Shown: one piece after another, positions 20,001-27,536 of the stretch | Layout of the letters: each line of letters starts with the position of its first letter | Numbering within the stretch: the first letter of the stretch is position 1 | From: Candidatus Krumholzibacteriota bacterium | GTDB lineage: Bacteria; Krumholzibacteriota; Krumholzibacteriia; Krumholzibacteriales; Krumholzibacteriaceae | Length of the DNA: 64,000 bases | NCBI GenBank assembly: GCA_016932415.1 | Contig: JAFGCX010000007.1 | Location: 124,001 to 188,000 of the forward strand | Direction of reading: 5' to 3' | Notes under the pieces: model-generated | Seen by the model: only the letters and a program-made list of their open reading frames with translations | Told to the model about the DNA's origin: nothing | Databases searched by the model: none | Position numbers and translations under genes: made by a program

Positions 20001-22122
20001 CTGGATAATAACCGCTGTTGCCGCAGATCAGATCAAGATCGCCGTCACGGTCGAGATCTTCCAGCGCGATAGCGAACGTCTTGTCCGCGATTCCTGATAC
20101 CCATTCAGGGGTAGACGCTAAAACCCCTCCTTCATTCAAATAAAGGGTGTTCGCCTGTCCCGACCTTTCAAACCCGCAATTACCGCAGACCAGATCGAGG
20201 TCGCCGTCGGAGTCTATGTCTCCCAGGGCTATGCTGACAGTGGTATATGCCGCGCTGGAGTACCATACTGGATCATCAGTGAAGATGCCTCCATCATTCA
20301 AATACATCGTGTTCTTCTCACCCAGAAAATCCGTACCGAAATTTCCACATACAAGATCGGGGTATCCGTCTTTGTTGATGTCTCCGAGTGCGATACTGCC
20401 CGTGGAACTTCTGCCTGCCGAAAACCATGCCGGTGTAAAGGAAGGAATGACGCCCCCGTCGTTCAAAAAGAGTGCGTTGCCTGTGTCAGTATCTTCAGCG
20501 TCAGTTCCCGATATCAGATCAAGATCCCCATCAAGATCGACATCTTCCAGCGCGATACTGATCGTTTCCAGACTTAATCCATCGTTCCAGTCCGGACTCT
20601 TCGAAAATGTACCACCTTGATTAAGATAAAGTGTGTTATTCTGTCTGACATTGCCGCAGACCAGATCCAGATCACCGTCACCGTCTACATCCCCCAGATC
20701 TATATTTGCCGTGCTGTTATCCTGGCTCGAATACCAGCCTGCCAAAGTATCAAATACGCATTCGTTATTTAAAAATAACAGGTTTACATAAAGCCCCCCC
20801 GCGACAAGATCGGGATACCCGTTACCATCGATATCTCCCATATCGATATCATAGATACCGGGAAAGTAGGGCCATATAAAATCAGGCGCCGCGGCGAAAG
20901 GATGACTGTTATTGGAATAAATCGCGTTGTTGCCGGCATTACCGCAGATCATGTCCAGGCTTCCATCGGAATCGATGTCCCCAAGAGCTATCGCTATAGT
21001 CCAGATATTGGATTCAGCCGTCCAATCCGGCACCAGTGGAAAAGTGCCTTCAGTATTGAGATAAACAACGTTACCTTCAGATCCTTCCTGGATGTTCGCG
21101 CATACGAGATCGAGATCGCCGTCCCCATCTATATCACCCAGCGCGATATCGAAGGAGACCTTATCTGTCTCGCATGACCAGGAAGGTGTTGTTGAAAAGA
21201 GACCTCCTTCGTTCAGGTAAAGCGATATATTTTTACCGGAAAATTCATGTATTATGTTCGCGCAGACAAGATCGAGATAACCATCTCCATTGATGTCACC
21301 GAGCTCCACGGAAGTCGTGTTGAATGTCGAATCGGATAACCAGGCGGGACTGGTCGAAAACATGCCCCCTTCATTTAGATAAAGCGTATTGGGAGTTTTA
21401 TCGTTCCCACATACGAGATCAAGGTAACCATCACCATTTACGTCACCGATAGCGATATCATTGGTAACGAACATCGAATCAGATTGCCAGACCGGAGCAG
21501 GTGCAACAATACCATCTTCATTCATATAGAGCGTGTTCCGCTGGGGATTTTTGTAACCTCCATTTCCGCATACCAGATCGAGATACCCATCATTGTCGAT
21601 ATCCCCAAGGGTCACACAGGATGTCAAATTCAATGAATCCGAATACCATGAGGGGGTTGTGGTAAACATGCCGCTTGAATTCAAATAGATAGTGTTTCTT
21701 TGACCATAATTCCCGCATACGAGATCAAGAGCACCATCGCCGTCTATATCTCCCAATGCCACTGCTAATGTCATATTCGCGGGGGCTGAAGACCAGGCAA
21801 ATGATGACGAGAGAATGCCACCGTCATTTAAATACAGCGTATTGAATTGACCCGAAGATTCCCCTGAATTCCCGCATACCAGATCAAGATAACCGTCACC
21901 GTTTACGTCTCCCGTGGCAACAGACCAGGTCCAGTCGGATTGCGCGGAAAACCATGCGGGCTCCCCCGAAAATAGCGGTGTTTGCGCATTACCTGATCGT
22001 GCGGGGATTATCGCCGCAATAAAACAGGCACAAAACATTGTACAAGCATATCGCTTCCATCTACTGTAATTGTAATGCGCCATTGGAAGAAACTCATCCG
22101 GACGACGCGTGCGAATAAACAT
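17023..22122 (-). CDS. Very large secreted FG-GAP/VCBS repeat protein with T9SS-type tail
   Basis: 1699 residues. Signal peptide at about 22-47 (ending SGNAQ). Residues about 50-790 contain 14 repeats of roughly 52-57 residues, each built around a calcium-binding-like core such as DVNGDGYLDLVCGN followed by TLYLNEGG; these FG-GAP/VCBS repeats would fold as two seven-bladed propellers. Next comes an ASH/choice-of-anchor D-like beta sandwich (NTGNELLSITGV ... IESNDPLTPV, about 910-985), then Ig-like modules, and a final sorting domain (NYPNPLNPSTVIRYEI ... SGIYFYRL ... TRKMILLR). Likely a surface adhesin. ATG at 22122 has AGGGGGC upstream; an internal ATG at 22083 lacks one. Gene stands alone. 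Confidence 0.85.
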   Translation of the reverse strand: MFIRTRRPDEFLPMAHYNYSRWKRYACTMFCACFIAAIIPARSGNAQTPLFSGEPAWFSAQSDWTWSVATGDVNGDGYLDLVCGNSGESSGQFNTLYLNDGGILSSSFAWSSAPANMTLAVALGDIDGDGALDLVCGNYGQRNTIYLNSSGMFTTTPSWYSDSLNLTSCVTLGDIDNDGYLDLVCGNGGYKNPQRNTLYMNEDGIVAPAPVWQSDSMFVTNDIAIGDVNGDGYLDLVCGNDKTPNTLYLNEGGMFSTSPAWLSDSTFNTTSVELGDINGDGYLDLVCANIIHEFSGKNISLYLNEGGLFSTTPSWSCETDKVSFDIALGDIDGDGDLDLVCANIQEGSEGNVVYLNTEGTFPLVPDWTAESNIWTIAIALGDIDSDGSLDMICGNAGNNAIYSNNSHPFAAAPDFIWPYFPGIYDIDMGDIDGNGYPDLVAGGLYVNLLFLNNECVFDTLAGWYSSQDNSTANIDLGDVDGDGDLDLVCGNVRQNNTLYLNQGGTFSKSPDWNDGLSLETISIALEDVDLDGDLDLISGTDAEDTDTGNALFLNDGGVIPSFTPAWFSAGRSSTGSIALGDINKDGYPDLVCGNFGTDFLGEKNTMYLNDGGIFTDDPVWYSSAAYTTVSIALGDIDSDGDLDLVCGNCGFERSGQANTLYLNEGGVLASTPEWVSGIADKTFAIALEDLDRDGDLDLICGNSGYYPDGENNTIYLNNGGTFSSVPDWTWERADMTTCVFPGDVDLDGDIDVIFGNSPSGELFLGKQAPAFKGSPLSPTNHLPNNSAFLRSVDVREIARNRYLVTLKAIDVESDQVWIVPEYQFEGMPEWYSVDVVGSSGKIGPLTASPEGIEHQFDWDVSSLPFDDRDIILRLKTISDPKRVSLIQQIPSYMKNVGPIEPSRPELTVPEHLISFPTITVGDTTLFDMTVLNTGNELLSITGVSFPSTEIRLGLEIPVNIDPGGRAGIEVFLEPRIDTEISGPLMIESNDPLTPVTAIQVETDIRALRVESNLLTPTPRVPLGEAVTVVVSPFPDVRIEQGYLHHRPGGNGGTFNDSIPLSKYGDDFIAVVPGTAVTEGGLEYYIKIENSGVYATDPPGAPDSFFTQAVDPPGAIFSYPKPNSGAGFLEGRPVRIEVSLPDGAVFSGGLLHYRIGGRTLFDTLSLEYEDPLPVATIADTLASPRGLEYWVEVNTLTRALTDPPLTPDRNPYAIQIMVQDLREEESCHGSQYRMISIPLLFDEDFYGTIEALLADQAEFGPYDPINWRSFRYTPDQPGYMELSQEGVAGHFRPEPGRAFWLVSRKTSRITTSPITGYSTPTGNPYSVALAPGWNMIGNPFNFPVAWDSILVDTLTMAESDTIVEPPIGWEVGEGYSYDVETLAPFEGYWVRNLSDIPVILNVPPLDADAMNIIEKTLTETAEEIDGWMINIVASCSDARDRNNFIGVYSGAENHWDRQDRSEPPLSPGNAISLYFPHPTWERHSGNYSSDIRGGYAELEVTPPGLSRSAIGLWGQMWKFDIAKNFTVESAMDEVLLEFEIFENVPVEAVLYLIDRDLGKYVDLRTENRYDFYLGKKDFVSDEEDARFVLLVGSEEFIDMLEDKVPELPVKTVLHQNYPNPLNPSTVIRYEIAEAGKVVISIYDVRGSLIKTLYQGDRNAGIYEIGWDGKNSRDVEVTSGIYFYRLKTGHETRTRKMILLR

Positions 22123-22531
22123 CGATGCCCCCTGACTGTTTATCTATATAAATAATGCCGTACCTGTTCTTCCGCGTGTCACTCTATCTGTCGTTATTTC
22201 TTTCCTGGTGATTCCAATTGATGATCTCTGCAGCCCCGCCAGGGAGATTACCATATAATTACTGGAAAATCGATCAAAATCCGAACCTTTGAACAGATTT
22301 GACACCTCTATATCTGCAGGTTCTGTTTGACAGGTCCTCAACCGGTTGTTACTCTCGGCAAGGCAAAGCGGTGGATTACTCTTGGAATGACATTTATCCT
22401 GATGTCAGCGGACACAGGCGAAGAAGATTTGACAACCGATCATATAAAAGCATCTTCAGCCGCTTTTCATGCATACGGTGGTCTGCGACTCAAACTTAAG
22501 TTTTTATTTTTTTATGGAAGAAGGGATCGAT
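22123..22531. other. Intergenic region between two divergent envelope genes
   Basis: About 410 bases between the FG-GAP gene (minus) and the SH3/barrel gene (plus). Short open frames exist but lack ribosome sites and protein-like composition. A TTGACA at 22429 has no -10 partner at the right distance. No clear hairpin, repeat or RNA gene was seen. Confidence 0.5.
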
Positions 22532-23809
22532 TTGAAAAGATTAATTCTATTCTCGACGATCATTGTTTTCTTATTTATTTCCCATTTGACAGTAAAAGCT
22601 GATCCTGTCATCGCTGAAGGCAGGACAGCTGTCGCCGATACCGCGAAAACGAAGAAGGAAAGAGTCAGAAAGACCGCTTCAAAAAAGAAAAGGGACGCTT
22701 CAAACAAAACGACATACGCAAGCGATTCAGATGAAAAAACAAGTTTTTTCGGTTCATGCCTCGGTTCGATCCTCGAATCGGTATGCAGCAGCATCTTTTC
22801 GGATGATAAAGGGAAGGGGTCTGGCCTCGTCGGAGATGGTGATCATTTGCTCGATGATTCGGCCGGTAAGGTCCAATACCGGGGTAATATCGAGCCTGGA
22901 GACCCATCGATCAACAGCGTAAAGCTATGGGATAAACCTGGAGGATACAAGGCTGACGGATTTATACAGGGTGATCTTGAAAAAGGCGTTGAGGTAGATG
23001 TCATTGAGTCTGATTACTTTGAAAACACGCTATGGGTCCTCGTCACGACCAGAACACTCATCCCGGCTGAAGGTTGGGTGATGGAGAGTGACGTGGCCCG
23101 GCCACCCGGACAGGAGATAAATTTCCAGAACCAGGCAAACAACAACGACGGGATTGAATCGATAGTGACCCCGAACGCTCTCCTTGCCTCGGCGATGTCG
23201 TCGGATTATGTGATGGGTCTGTCCAAGTTCGGTATGGCTGAGTTGTCATATCCCCTGTTCGCCAACGAATCGATCAGCGAGGAATATATAAAAAATACTT
23301 ACAGGATCGGAGGGGAATTCGGCCTGTTCATTTCGGAGACGATGCACATCGACTTCACCTTTGGTTACCTGAGCGCGAAAGGAAAGCCGTTATATATATA
23401 CGGGGATTCGGAATTTGAGGACTCTCCACAGGACAGCGAGCTCCAGATACTGAGTTATGGCCTTAATTTCGGCCAATTATTGTTCTTTAACAATAATATG
23501 GTCTTTATCGGTTATGGTATCGGACCGGCCCTGTTCGATGTAAGGGAGAGTGCCAGGATCAAGGAATATGAAAATGACATCCTTACCGGGGGGAGGACGG
23601 ACGAACTCGCAAAATATAAACTTGGAGGAGAAATAAAGGCTACAGCGGGATTTGTCATCGCGAGAAGTTTCCCTGTCGGTCTGACAGCGCGGTATTCATT
23701 GATTCCATGGAAAAGCGATATGGAAAAATCCCTGACGCTCGATTATCTCGATTCCAGCAGCATTTCAACATTCAGCTTCGGAATAAGTGTGGGATTATAT
23801 TTATTTTGA
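22532..23809 (+). CDS. Secreted protein with SH3-like domain and C-terminal outer-membrane beta barrel
   Basis: About 425 residues. I choose the TTG at 22532 because GGAAGAAGGG lies 6 bases upstream and the product then begins with a textbook signal peptide (KRLILFSTIIVFLFISHL, cut near VKA-DP); the in-frame ATGs at 22469 and 22514 lack ribosome sites. After a Lys/Ser-rich linker, INSVKLWDKPGGYKADGF ... IPAEGWVMESDV resembles a bacterial SH3 fold. From about 215 on, alternating strands (RIGGEFGLFISETMHIDF, FIGYGIGPALFD) and a C-terminal Phe (SFGISVGLYLF) indicate an outer-membrane barrel of about eight strands. No named family recognised. Confidence 0.7.
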   Translation: MKRLILFSTIIVFLFISHLTVKADPVIAEGRTAVADTAKTKKERVRKTASKKKRDASNKTTYASDSDEKTSFFGSCLGSILESVCSSIFSDDKGKGSGLVGDGDHLLDDSAGKVQYRGNIEPGDPSINSVKLWDKPGGYKADGFIQGDLEKGVEVDVIESDYFENTLWVLVTTRTLIPAEGWVMESDVARPPGQEINFQNQANNNDGIESIVTPNALLASAMSSDYVMGLSKFGMAELSYPLFANESISEEYIKNTYRIGGEFGLFISETMHIDFTFGYLSAKGKPLYIYGDSEFEDSPQDSELQILSYGLNFGQLLFFNNNMVFIGYGIGPALFDVRESARIKEYENDILTGGRTDELAKYKLGGEIKATAGFVIARSFPVGLTARYSLIPWKSDMEKSLTLDYLDSSSISTFSFGISVGLYLF

Positions 23810-23921
23810 GGATGCGCGGCAAGAACGGTTATCGCGCTGTCAAGTATCGATTCAGAATCAGTCAGGAAACCAATCTTGCCCGGGAGTCGAGTCCTGTTCA
23901 TTTTACTTTTAGTTGACCGCC

Positions 23922-25151
23922 ATGACATCGAATATAAAAACATTTATTATAAGCAGTTTGATTCTTGCCACTTCTTTCGTGGATCTATCCGCCGAAATCA
24001 TCGATTCAAAAAAGAAGTCTTCTCCTCCCTGCCGACTGATCGATTTTTATCAAAAATATATATCGGACCTGCGTTACGGGAACTGCCGTTTTAACCCGAG
24101 CTGTTCTCAATACGCGAAAGAAGCGATCGGCGCCCGTGGGTTTATCAAAGGATCGGTTATTGCCGCCGACAGGCTCGTGCGATGCCATAGCGGTGCTTAT
24201 CGATATTACGCGAGGGACGCAGAAGGGCATCTGGCAGATCCGGTGGCGGGGCGTCCCGGCGCGACCGACCAGCCGATAATCCCATCATGGCTCCTTCCCG
24301 ACCGTGATCGATTAATAATAACGATGAGTTATATTTTTTCGGACCGCCAGATCGAGTACGCAGCTTTCGCCGATGAACTTGCCGAAGAGGGAGATTGCTG
24401 GAGAGCGGCGACCGAGTATAGGCGCGTCGCTTTCCTTTGCGACAGCGGCGAACTGGATTACTGGTCGCGCATGATGACCGGTACCTGTCATTTTCGCTGG
24501 GATGACTGGGAAGAAGCCAGGCTTGAATATCTCGACGCGGCGGCGGTGTCACAATATATATCCCGTAAAAACGCGGCATATTTCATGGCAGCCGCGTCAG
24601 ATTTTAACCTTGGACTCTACGGCAGATGCGCGGACACTTTAAGAAAGTGTGATTTCGATGTAATAACGGACACCGATAATATAATCGATATCGATCAAGC
24701 TCAATTCCTGCGTGGATTATGCGCAATGGCCCTCGGGAAATGGAATGAGGGTTCTCAGCGATTCGAAGCGATAGCGAGGGTCTACCCCGACTCCCCATAC
24801 CGTGACAAGGCTCTCTTCCTCTCGAAATATGTGGGACTGGGCGTTGATATAAGGCGTAAAAACGCGAAAATGGCCGTGGTGTTTTCCACACTCCTGCCCG
24901 GATCGGGACAGATGTATGCCGGAAGGGCTTATGACGGATTCCGGCACTTTCTTTTCGACGGTCTCCTGGTCTACAGCGTATACAGTTTGATAAAAGAAGA
25001 AAATTACGCGCCTGGTTATCTGCTCGGCGGATTCACGCTTCCTTTTTATTTTGGGAATATTATCGGGGCAAAAAACAGCGCGGAAAAATATAATGTCACC
25101 AGGCGCCATAAATTCATCTCGACATTGATGCAAGAGACAAGCGCTCAATAG
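23922..25151 (+). CDS. YidD domain fused to TPR-like helices and DUF5683-like membrane domain
   Basis: About 409 residues. An N-terminal signal or anchor (NIKTFIISSLILATSF) is followed by a complete YidD domain at about 39-90: LIDFYQKYISDLRYGNCRFN, PSCSQYAKEAI, GSVIAADRLVRCH. YidD normally is a 70-85 residue protein that helps YidC insert membrane proteins and sits next to rnpA. Here it carries about 300 extra residues: helical TPR-like pairs (EYAAFADELAEEGDCWRAAT; QFLRGLCAMALGKWNEGSQR) and a C-terminal piece with TLLPGSGQMYAGRAYDGFRH and two or three membrane spans, like DUF5683. ATG 23922 is chosen over the TTG at 23913; neither has a strong ribosome site. A biogenesis role for envelope proteins is inferred. 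Confidence 0.75.
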   Translation: MTSNIKTFIISSLILATSFVDLSAEIIDSKKKSSPPCRLIDFYQKYISDLRYGNCRFNPSCSQYAKEAIGARGFIKGSVIAADRLVRCHSGAYRYYARDAEGHLADPVAGRPGATDQPIIPSWLLPDRDRLIITMSYIFSDRQIEYAAFADELAEEGDCWRAATEYRRVAFLCDSGELDYWSRMMTGTCHFRWDDWEEARLEYLDAAAVSQYISRKNAAYFMAAASDFNLGLYGRCADTLRKCDFDVITDTDNIIDIDQAQFLRGLCAMALGKWNEGSQRFEAIARVYPDSPYRDKALFLSKYVGLGVDIRRKNAKMAVVFSTLLPGSGQMYAGRAYDGFRHFLFDGLLVYSVYSLIKEENYAPGYLLGGFTLPFYFGNIIGAKNSAEKYNVTRRHKFISTLMQETSAQ

Positions 25152-25170
25152 TGAACATATAGATGTTCAC
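25151..25170 (+). repeat. Perfect 8-bp inverted repeat at the end of the YidD-fusion gene
   Basis: GTGAACAT (25151-25158) and ATGTTCAC (25163-25170) flank a 4-base loop and begin at the last base of the stop codon. There is no T-run, so it is either a poor terminator, an mRNA 3'-end stabiliser or a protein-binding palindrome. Confidence 0.4.
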
Positions 25171-25726
25171 TCACTTCCACGCTGCCATCCATTCGATTGC
25201 CGTTGACATCCAATGTTCAGATTATTATCATTAATCAGAGCTTTCCATCACTAATGCCAGCCCTTCCGTACCGTTCAATCGATACCATTGATATTATTCC
25301 CGGCCAGCCGGGAACGCGCCAGGCAGACAATAAACGACCTGATTCGAGTATCCCTCCAGCGTGTGATAGATTGATCTGCATGGATGCAGATCGCCACTGC
25401 CAGATTCGCCGACCGATCCCCGATAAATCCATTGTACAACTCTTTCGTCCATAACGGATCTTCCAGCAATCTGACCTTTCGACCGGCCGGGGCGTAACCT
25501 GGGTTCGGACGGGAGGCGCCGCCAGATGTCAAGCTGGACAGGTATCCCCGGCCTTTAACGACAGCCCCTCGGGCCGGACGGGTTGACAGATCCGTGCCGA
25601 TATGTTAGAATTTTGATTGTAAACGAATAGAAGATTCTCTCCTCTTCTAAACTCTGCGTACAGATAGTAGTTTCTAAATCAGCTTTCTATTGTATTTCCG
25701 TATCAGATAGATAAAGGGAAGTAGTC
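25152..25726. other. Long intergenic region with a possible degraded amidase fragment
   Basis: 575 bases without a convincing intact gene. On the minus strand about 25275-25560 a short open stretch reads TKELYNGFIGDRSANL and AVAICIHADQS, reminiscent of the SIHAD motif of N-acetylmuramoyl-L-alanine amidases, but the frame breaks shortly after and no start or glycine-rich opening is present. The right end carries the promoter of the next gene. Confidence 0.3.
25583..25611 (+). promoter_or_regulatory. Sigma-70 promoter of the Ser/Arg-rich protein gene
   Basis: TTGACA at 25583-25588, a 17-base spacer and TAGAAT at 25606-25611 make a near-consensus promoter. Predicted start of transcription is near 25618, giving a leader of about 109 bases that contains a 7-bp hairpin (25628-25634 with 25643-25649). 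Confidence 0.7.
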
Positions 25727-26302
25727 ATGCGTTACCTGACCGCAACTTTATTGTTGCTTCTCATTGTGATCAATCCGTTGCTGTCCGCCTCTGGTGAGGC
25801 GCGCGCCAGTGAACCGGGAGAATTCTCGGAGTGGGCGATGTCCCAGAGCGCCGCCATCGACCGGGACTGGCAAAAAGCTATGGGCCGAAGTTCCGCTTCG
25901 GTCACTGCTGGCCAGTATGTTCGGACAGGGATCTCATCATCAAGCTATAGCATCTCTGGAAAAAGGATAAGATATCAGAAGAGAAACGGTTGGAACGGAC
26001 AGATAAACGCGTCCGGGTACATCCACCCGTCGATCTCAGGCACCTTTCTTCCCCAGACGAGCAGACTTAGAAACGGGGCTTCGCGGGGAACAGGGATGAT
26101 CACCTCACCCTCGAAAGTACTTCGTGGCGGTAACCGCCGGATGCCGTTCAATTCGATGAATTTCAGCAGAAATACCGGCATCAGTCGGGGAACTGAAAGG
26201 ATGCACCCCGACTTCGGGTCAAGGATCAGTTCAAGTTCAAGGAAGAGCAGGAGTTACTCCACCGGTTCCCTCGGATCGTCAAGATCGAGGAAAAGGCGGT
26301 AA
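25727..26302 (+). CDS. Basic Ser/Arg/Gly-rich secreted protein of unknown family
   Basis: 191 residues. A strong signal peptide (RYLTATLLLLLIVINPLL, cleavage near SASGEARA) and GGGAAG about 5 bases before the ATG support the call. The mature chain is low in acidic residues and becomes increasingly Ser/Arg/Gly-rich; the last 30 residues (SSSSRKSRSYSTGSLGSS then RSRKRR) are strongly basic. A repeated S-I-S-G element occurs (SISGKRI, SISGTFL). No known domain recognised. Extreme basic charge suggests binding to acidic surface polymers or nucleic acid, which is only an inference. It has its own sigma-70 promoter and lies just before the PEP-CTERM island. Confidence 0.65.
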   Translation: MRYLTATLLLLLIVINPLLSASGEARASEPGEFSEWAMSQSAAIDRDWQKAMGRSSASVTAGQYVRTGISSSSYSISGKRIRYQKRNGWNGQINASGYIHPSISGTFLPQTSRLRNGASRGTGMITSPSKVLRGGNRRMPFNSMNFSRNTGISRGTERMHPDFGSRISSSSRKSRSYSTGSLGSSRSRKRR

Positions 26303-26459
26303 GATACGACCTCCGCTCACCTGGGGGAATATGCCCCGGCCGGAGGACAGAGCAACGACGATATGTCGAGATTCTTTACAGGTTTAAAGCTGGGGAATAT
26401 GACCCAACATTTGGAGTGCGCAATTTGTTATTTTAATGGATGTTACAAAAAGAGATCGA

Positions 26460-26474
26460 TGGCACGCACCTTGC
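26460..26474 (+). promoter_or_regulatory. Sigma-54 promoter of the first PEP-CTERM gene
   Basis: TGGCAC at 26460-26465, a 5-base spacer and TTGC at 26471-26474: exact match to the -24/-12 consensus with GG-N10-GC spacing. It lies 67 bases before the ATG at 26542. No sigma-70 signal is seen nearby. The expected activator is PrsR, encoded at 35198. Confidence 0.85.
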
Positions 26475-26541
26475 GGTCACTAATATGAAAAGTCAGAGTA
26501 TTTTCGTTGTTTATAATGGAATTCGACACAAAGGAGCGGAT

Positions 26542-27234
26542 ATGAAAAGGATCAATATTTTTCTGGCGGCCCTGCTGGCTTCGGCTCTGGTCGCCGGACC
26601 AGCCAGCGCGGTTCCAAAACTACAGACCTACATAGTCGGTTCAGATTTTCAATACAACTACGCTCCGATTGAAAGCGATACCTGGGTCACGACATCGGGC
26701 AGCTTCGATCTGAAGGTGGTCGGATACTGGCATCCGATTCCGGAGGACCCGCCTCTGGATATGGTCCTCGCTCCACCGACGTACGATTATCTCGATGTCT
26801 GCCTGATGATCAGCGCTCCGACAGATCAGTCCGGAACAGTATGGATCAATGGAATCGAGATCAACTCTTTCTGCAATAATTATAACAGACAGGAAACAGG
26901 CCTCGACTGGAATACGAAGGGGTTGTTCCGCAAAGACATGAACCTCGCCTTTTACAAGGTAGGCAGGATAGACAACAAACAGGCTAACGCGTGGAACTAC
27001 GACCATGGCCTGATCCATGAACGGGGATGGGGCGATGAAGCTCTCCTCGATGTCGTCGTCAGAGGTTTTTCCTGGACTCACTTTGATGCCATAGGCATAG
27101 ATTCGCACGGCAAAAGGTACAGGAATCCCCATTCGCACGACTCAAGCTATTTCGCTACCCCTGAACCGGGAACGCTAAGCCTGCTCGGGCTCGGTCTTCT
27201 TGGACTGGTTCCTATTCTGAGAAGAAACAGGTAG
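26542..27234 (+). CDS. PEP-CTERM 'choice-of-anchor N' protein, copy 1
   Basis: 230 residues: signal peptide (KRINIFLAALLASALVAG, ending SASA/AVP), a roughly 175-residue beta-rich domain starting VPKLQTYIVGSDF, and a C-terminal PEP-CTERM signal: PEPGTLSLLGLGLLGLVPIL then RRNR. This tail is recognised and cut by exosortase, leading to secretion or glycan-linked anchoring. The mature domain matches the choice-of-anchor N type by its opening and by WVTTSGSFDLKVVGYW, GTVWINGIEI and GWGDEALLDVVVRGF. ATG 26542 follows AAAGGAGCGGAT; the open frame extends further upstream but would run through the promoter. First of three paralogues. Confidence 0.88.
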   Translation: MKRINIFLAALLASALVAGPASAVPKLQTYIVGSDFQYNYAPIESDTWVTTSGSFDLKVVGYWHPIPEDPPLDMVLAPPTYDYLDVCLMISAPTDQSGTVWINGIEINSFCNNYNRQETGLDWNTKGLFRKDMNLAFYKVGRIDNKQANAWNYDHGLIHERGWGDEALLDVVVRGFSWTHFDAIGIDSHGKRYRNPHSHDSSYFATPEPGTLSLLGLGLLGLVPILRRNR

Positions 27235-27260
27235 CAACCCATAACGATATTGATCTTTTA

Positions 27261-27294
27261 CGGCTCCTCTGCTTCGATCGAGGTAGAGGAGCCG
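27261..27294 (+). terminator. Strong hairpin between PEP-CTERM copies 1 and 2
   Basis: CGGCTCCTCT (27261-27270) pairs perfectly with AGAGGAGCCG (27285-27294); the loop contains a further TCGATCGA palindrome. It begins 26 bases after the stop. Only a short pyrimidine-rich stretch follows rather than a T-run, so it is a terminator or attenuator of moderate certainty. Confidence 0.5.
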
Positions 27295-27451
27295 GATCCC
27301 CTTCCTGACCCGCGCTGCGACTCCTTAAAAAATCGATCCGAAAGGGCTCAAAACGTCGGCATTCCTTACGCTTTTTAGATTGTTTGGCAAACGCCTGGAT
27401 AGAGCAAATGTAACATCTTGAATTTATTAGTGATACACACGCTTAAAAAAG

Positions 27452-27466
27452 TGGCATGCAGATTGC
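27452..27466 (+). promoter_or_regulatory. Sigma-54 promoter of PEP-CTERM copies 2 and 3
   Basis: TGGCAT at 27452-27457, 5-base spacer, TTGC at 27463-27466, again GG-N10-GC. It lies 70 bases before the ATG at 27537, nearly the same distance as in copy 1. Copy 3 has no promoter of its own in the 37-base gap and is presumably co-transcribed. Confidence 0.82.
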
Positions 27467-27536
27467 GATAATATGGGTGTTTGCAGCTATATTATGTAAA
27501 TTATAATCGATTCCGACACCAGAAAAGGGAAAAAAG

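Larger units (their letters stand above)
27235..27536. other. Intergenic region between PEP-CTERM copies 1 and 2
   Basis: About 300 bases. It holds the hairpin at 27261-27294 and the sigma-54 promoter at 27452-27466. Between them TTTGGCAAA (around 27384) and TGTAACA (around 27419) are short symmetric or shared words; TGTAACA recurs in reverse as TGTTACA near 26441 before copy 1. A PrsR-binding site would be expected here, but I could not define one. Confidence 0.5.

Noticed and set aside
17023-22122. Regularly spaced similar DNA words that could suggest a CRISPR-like array
   Set aside because: They are degenerate codon-level repeats with a period of about 160 bases that encode FG-GAP units, not identical short repeats with unique spacers.
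22429-22457. TTGACA as a promoter for the SH3/barrel gene
   Set aside because: No -10-like hexamer at 15-19 bases; a TATAAA occurs only 8-9 bases away.
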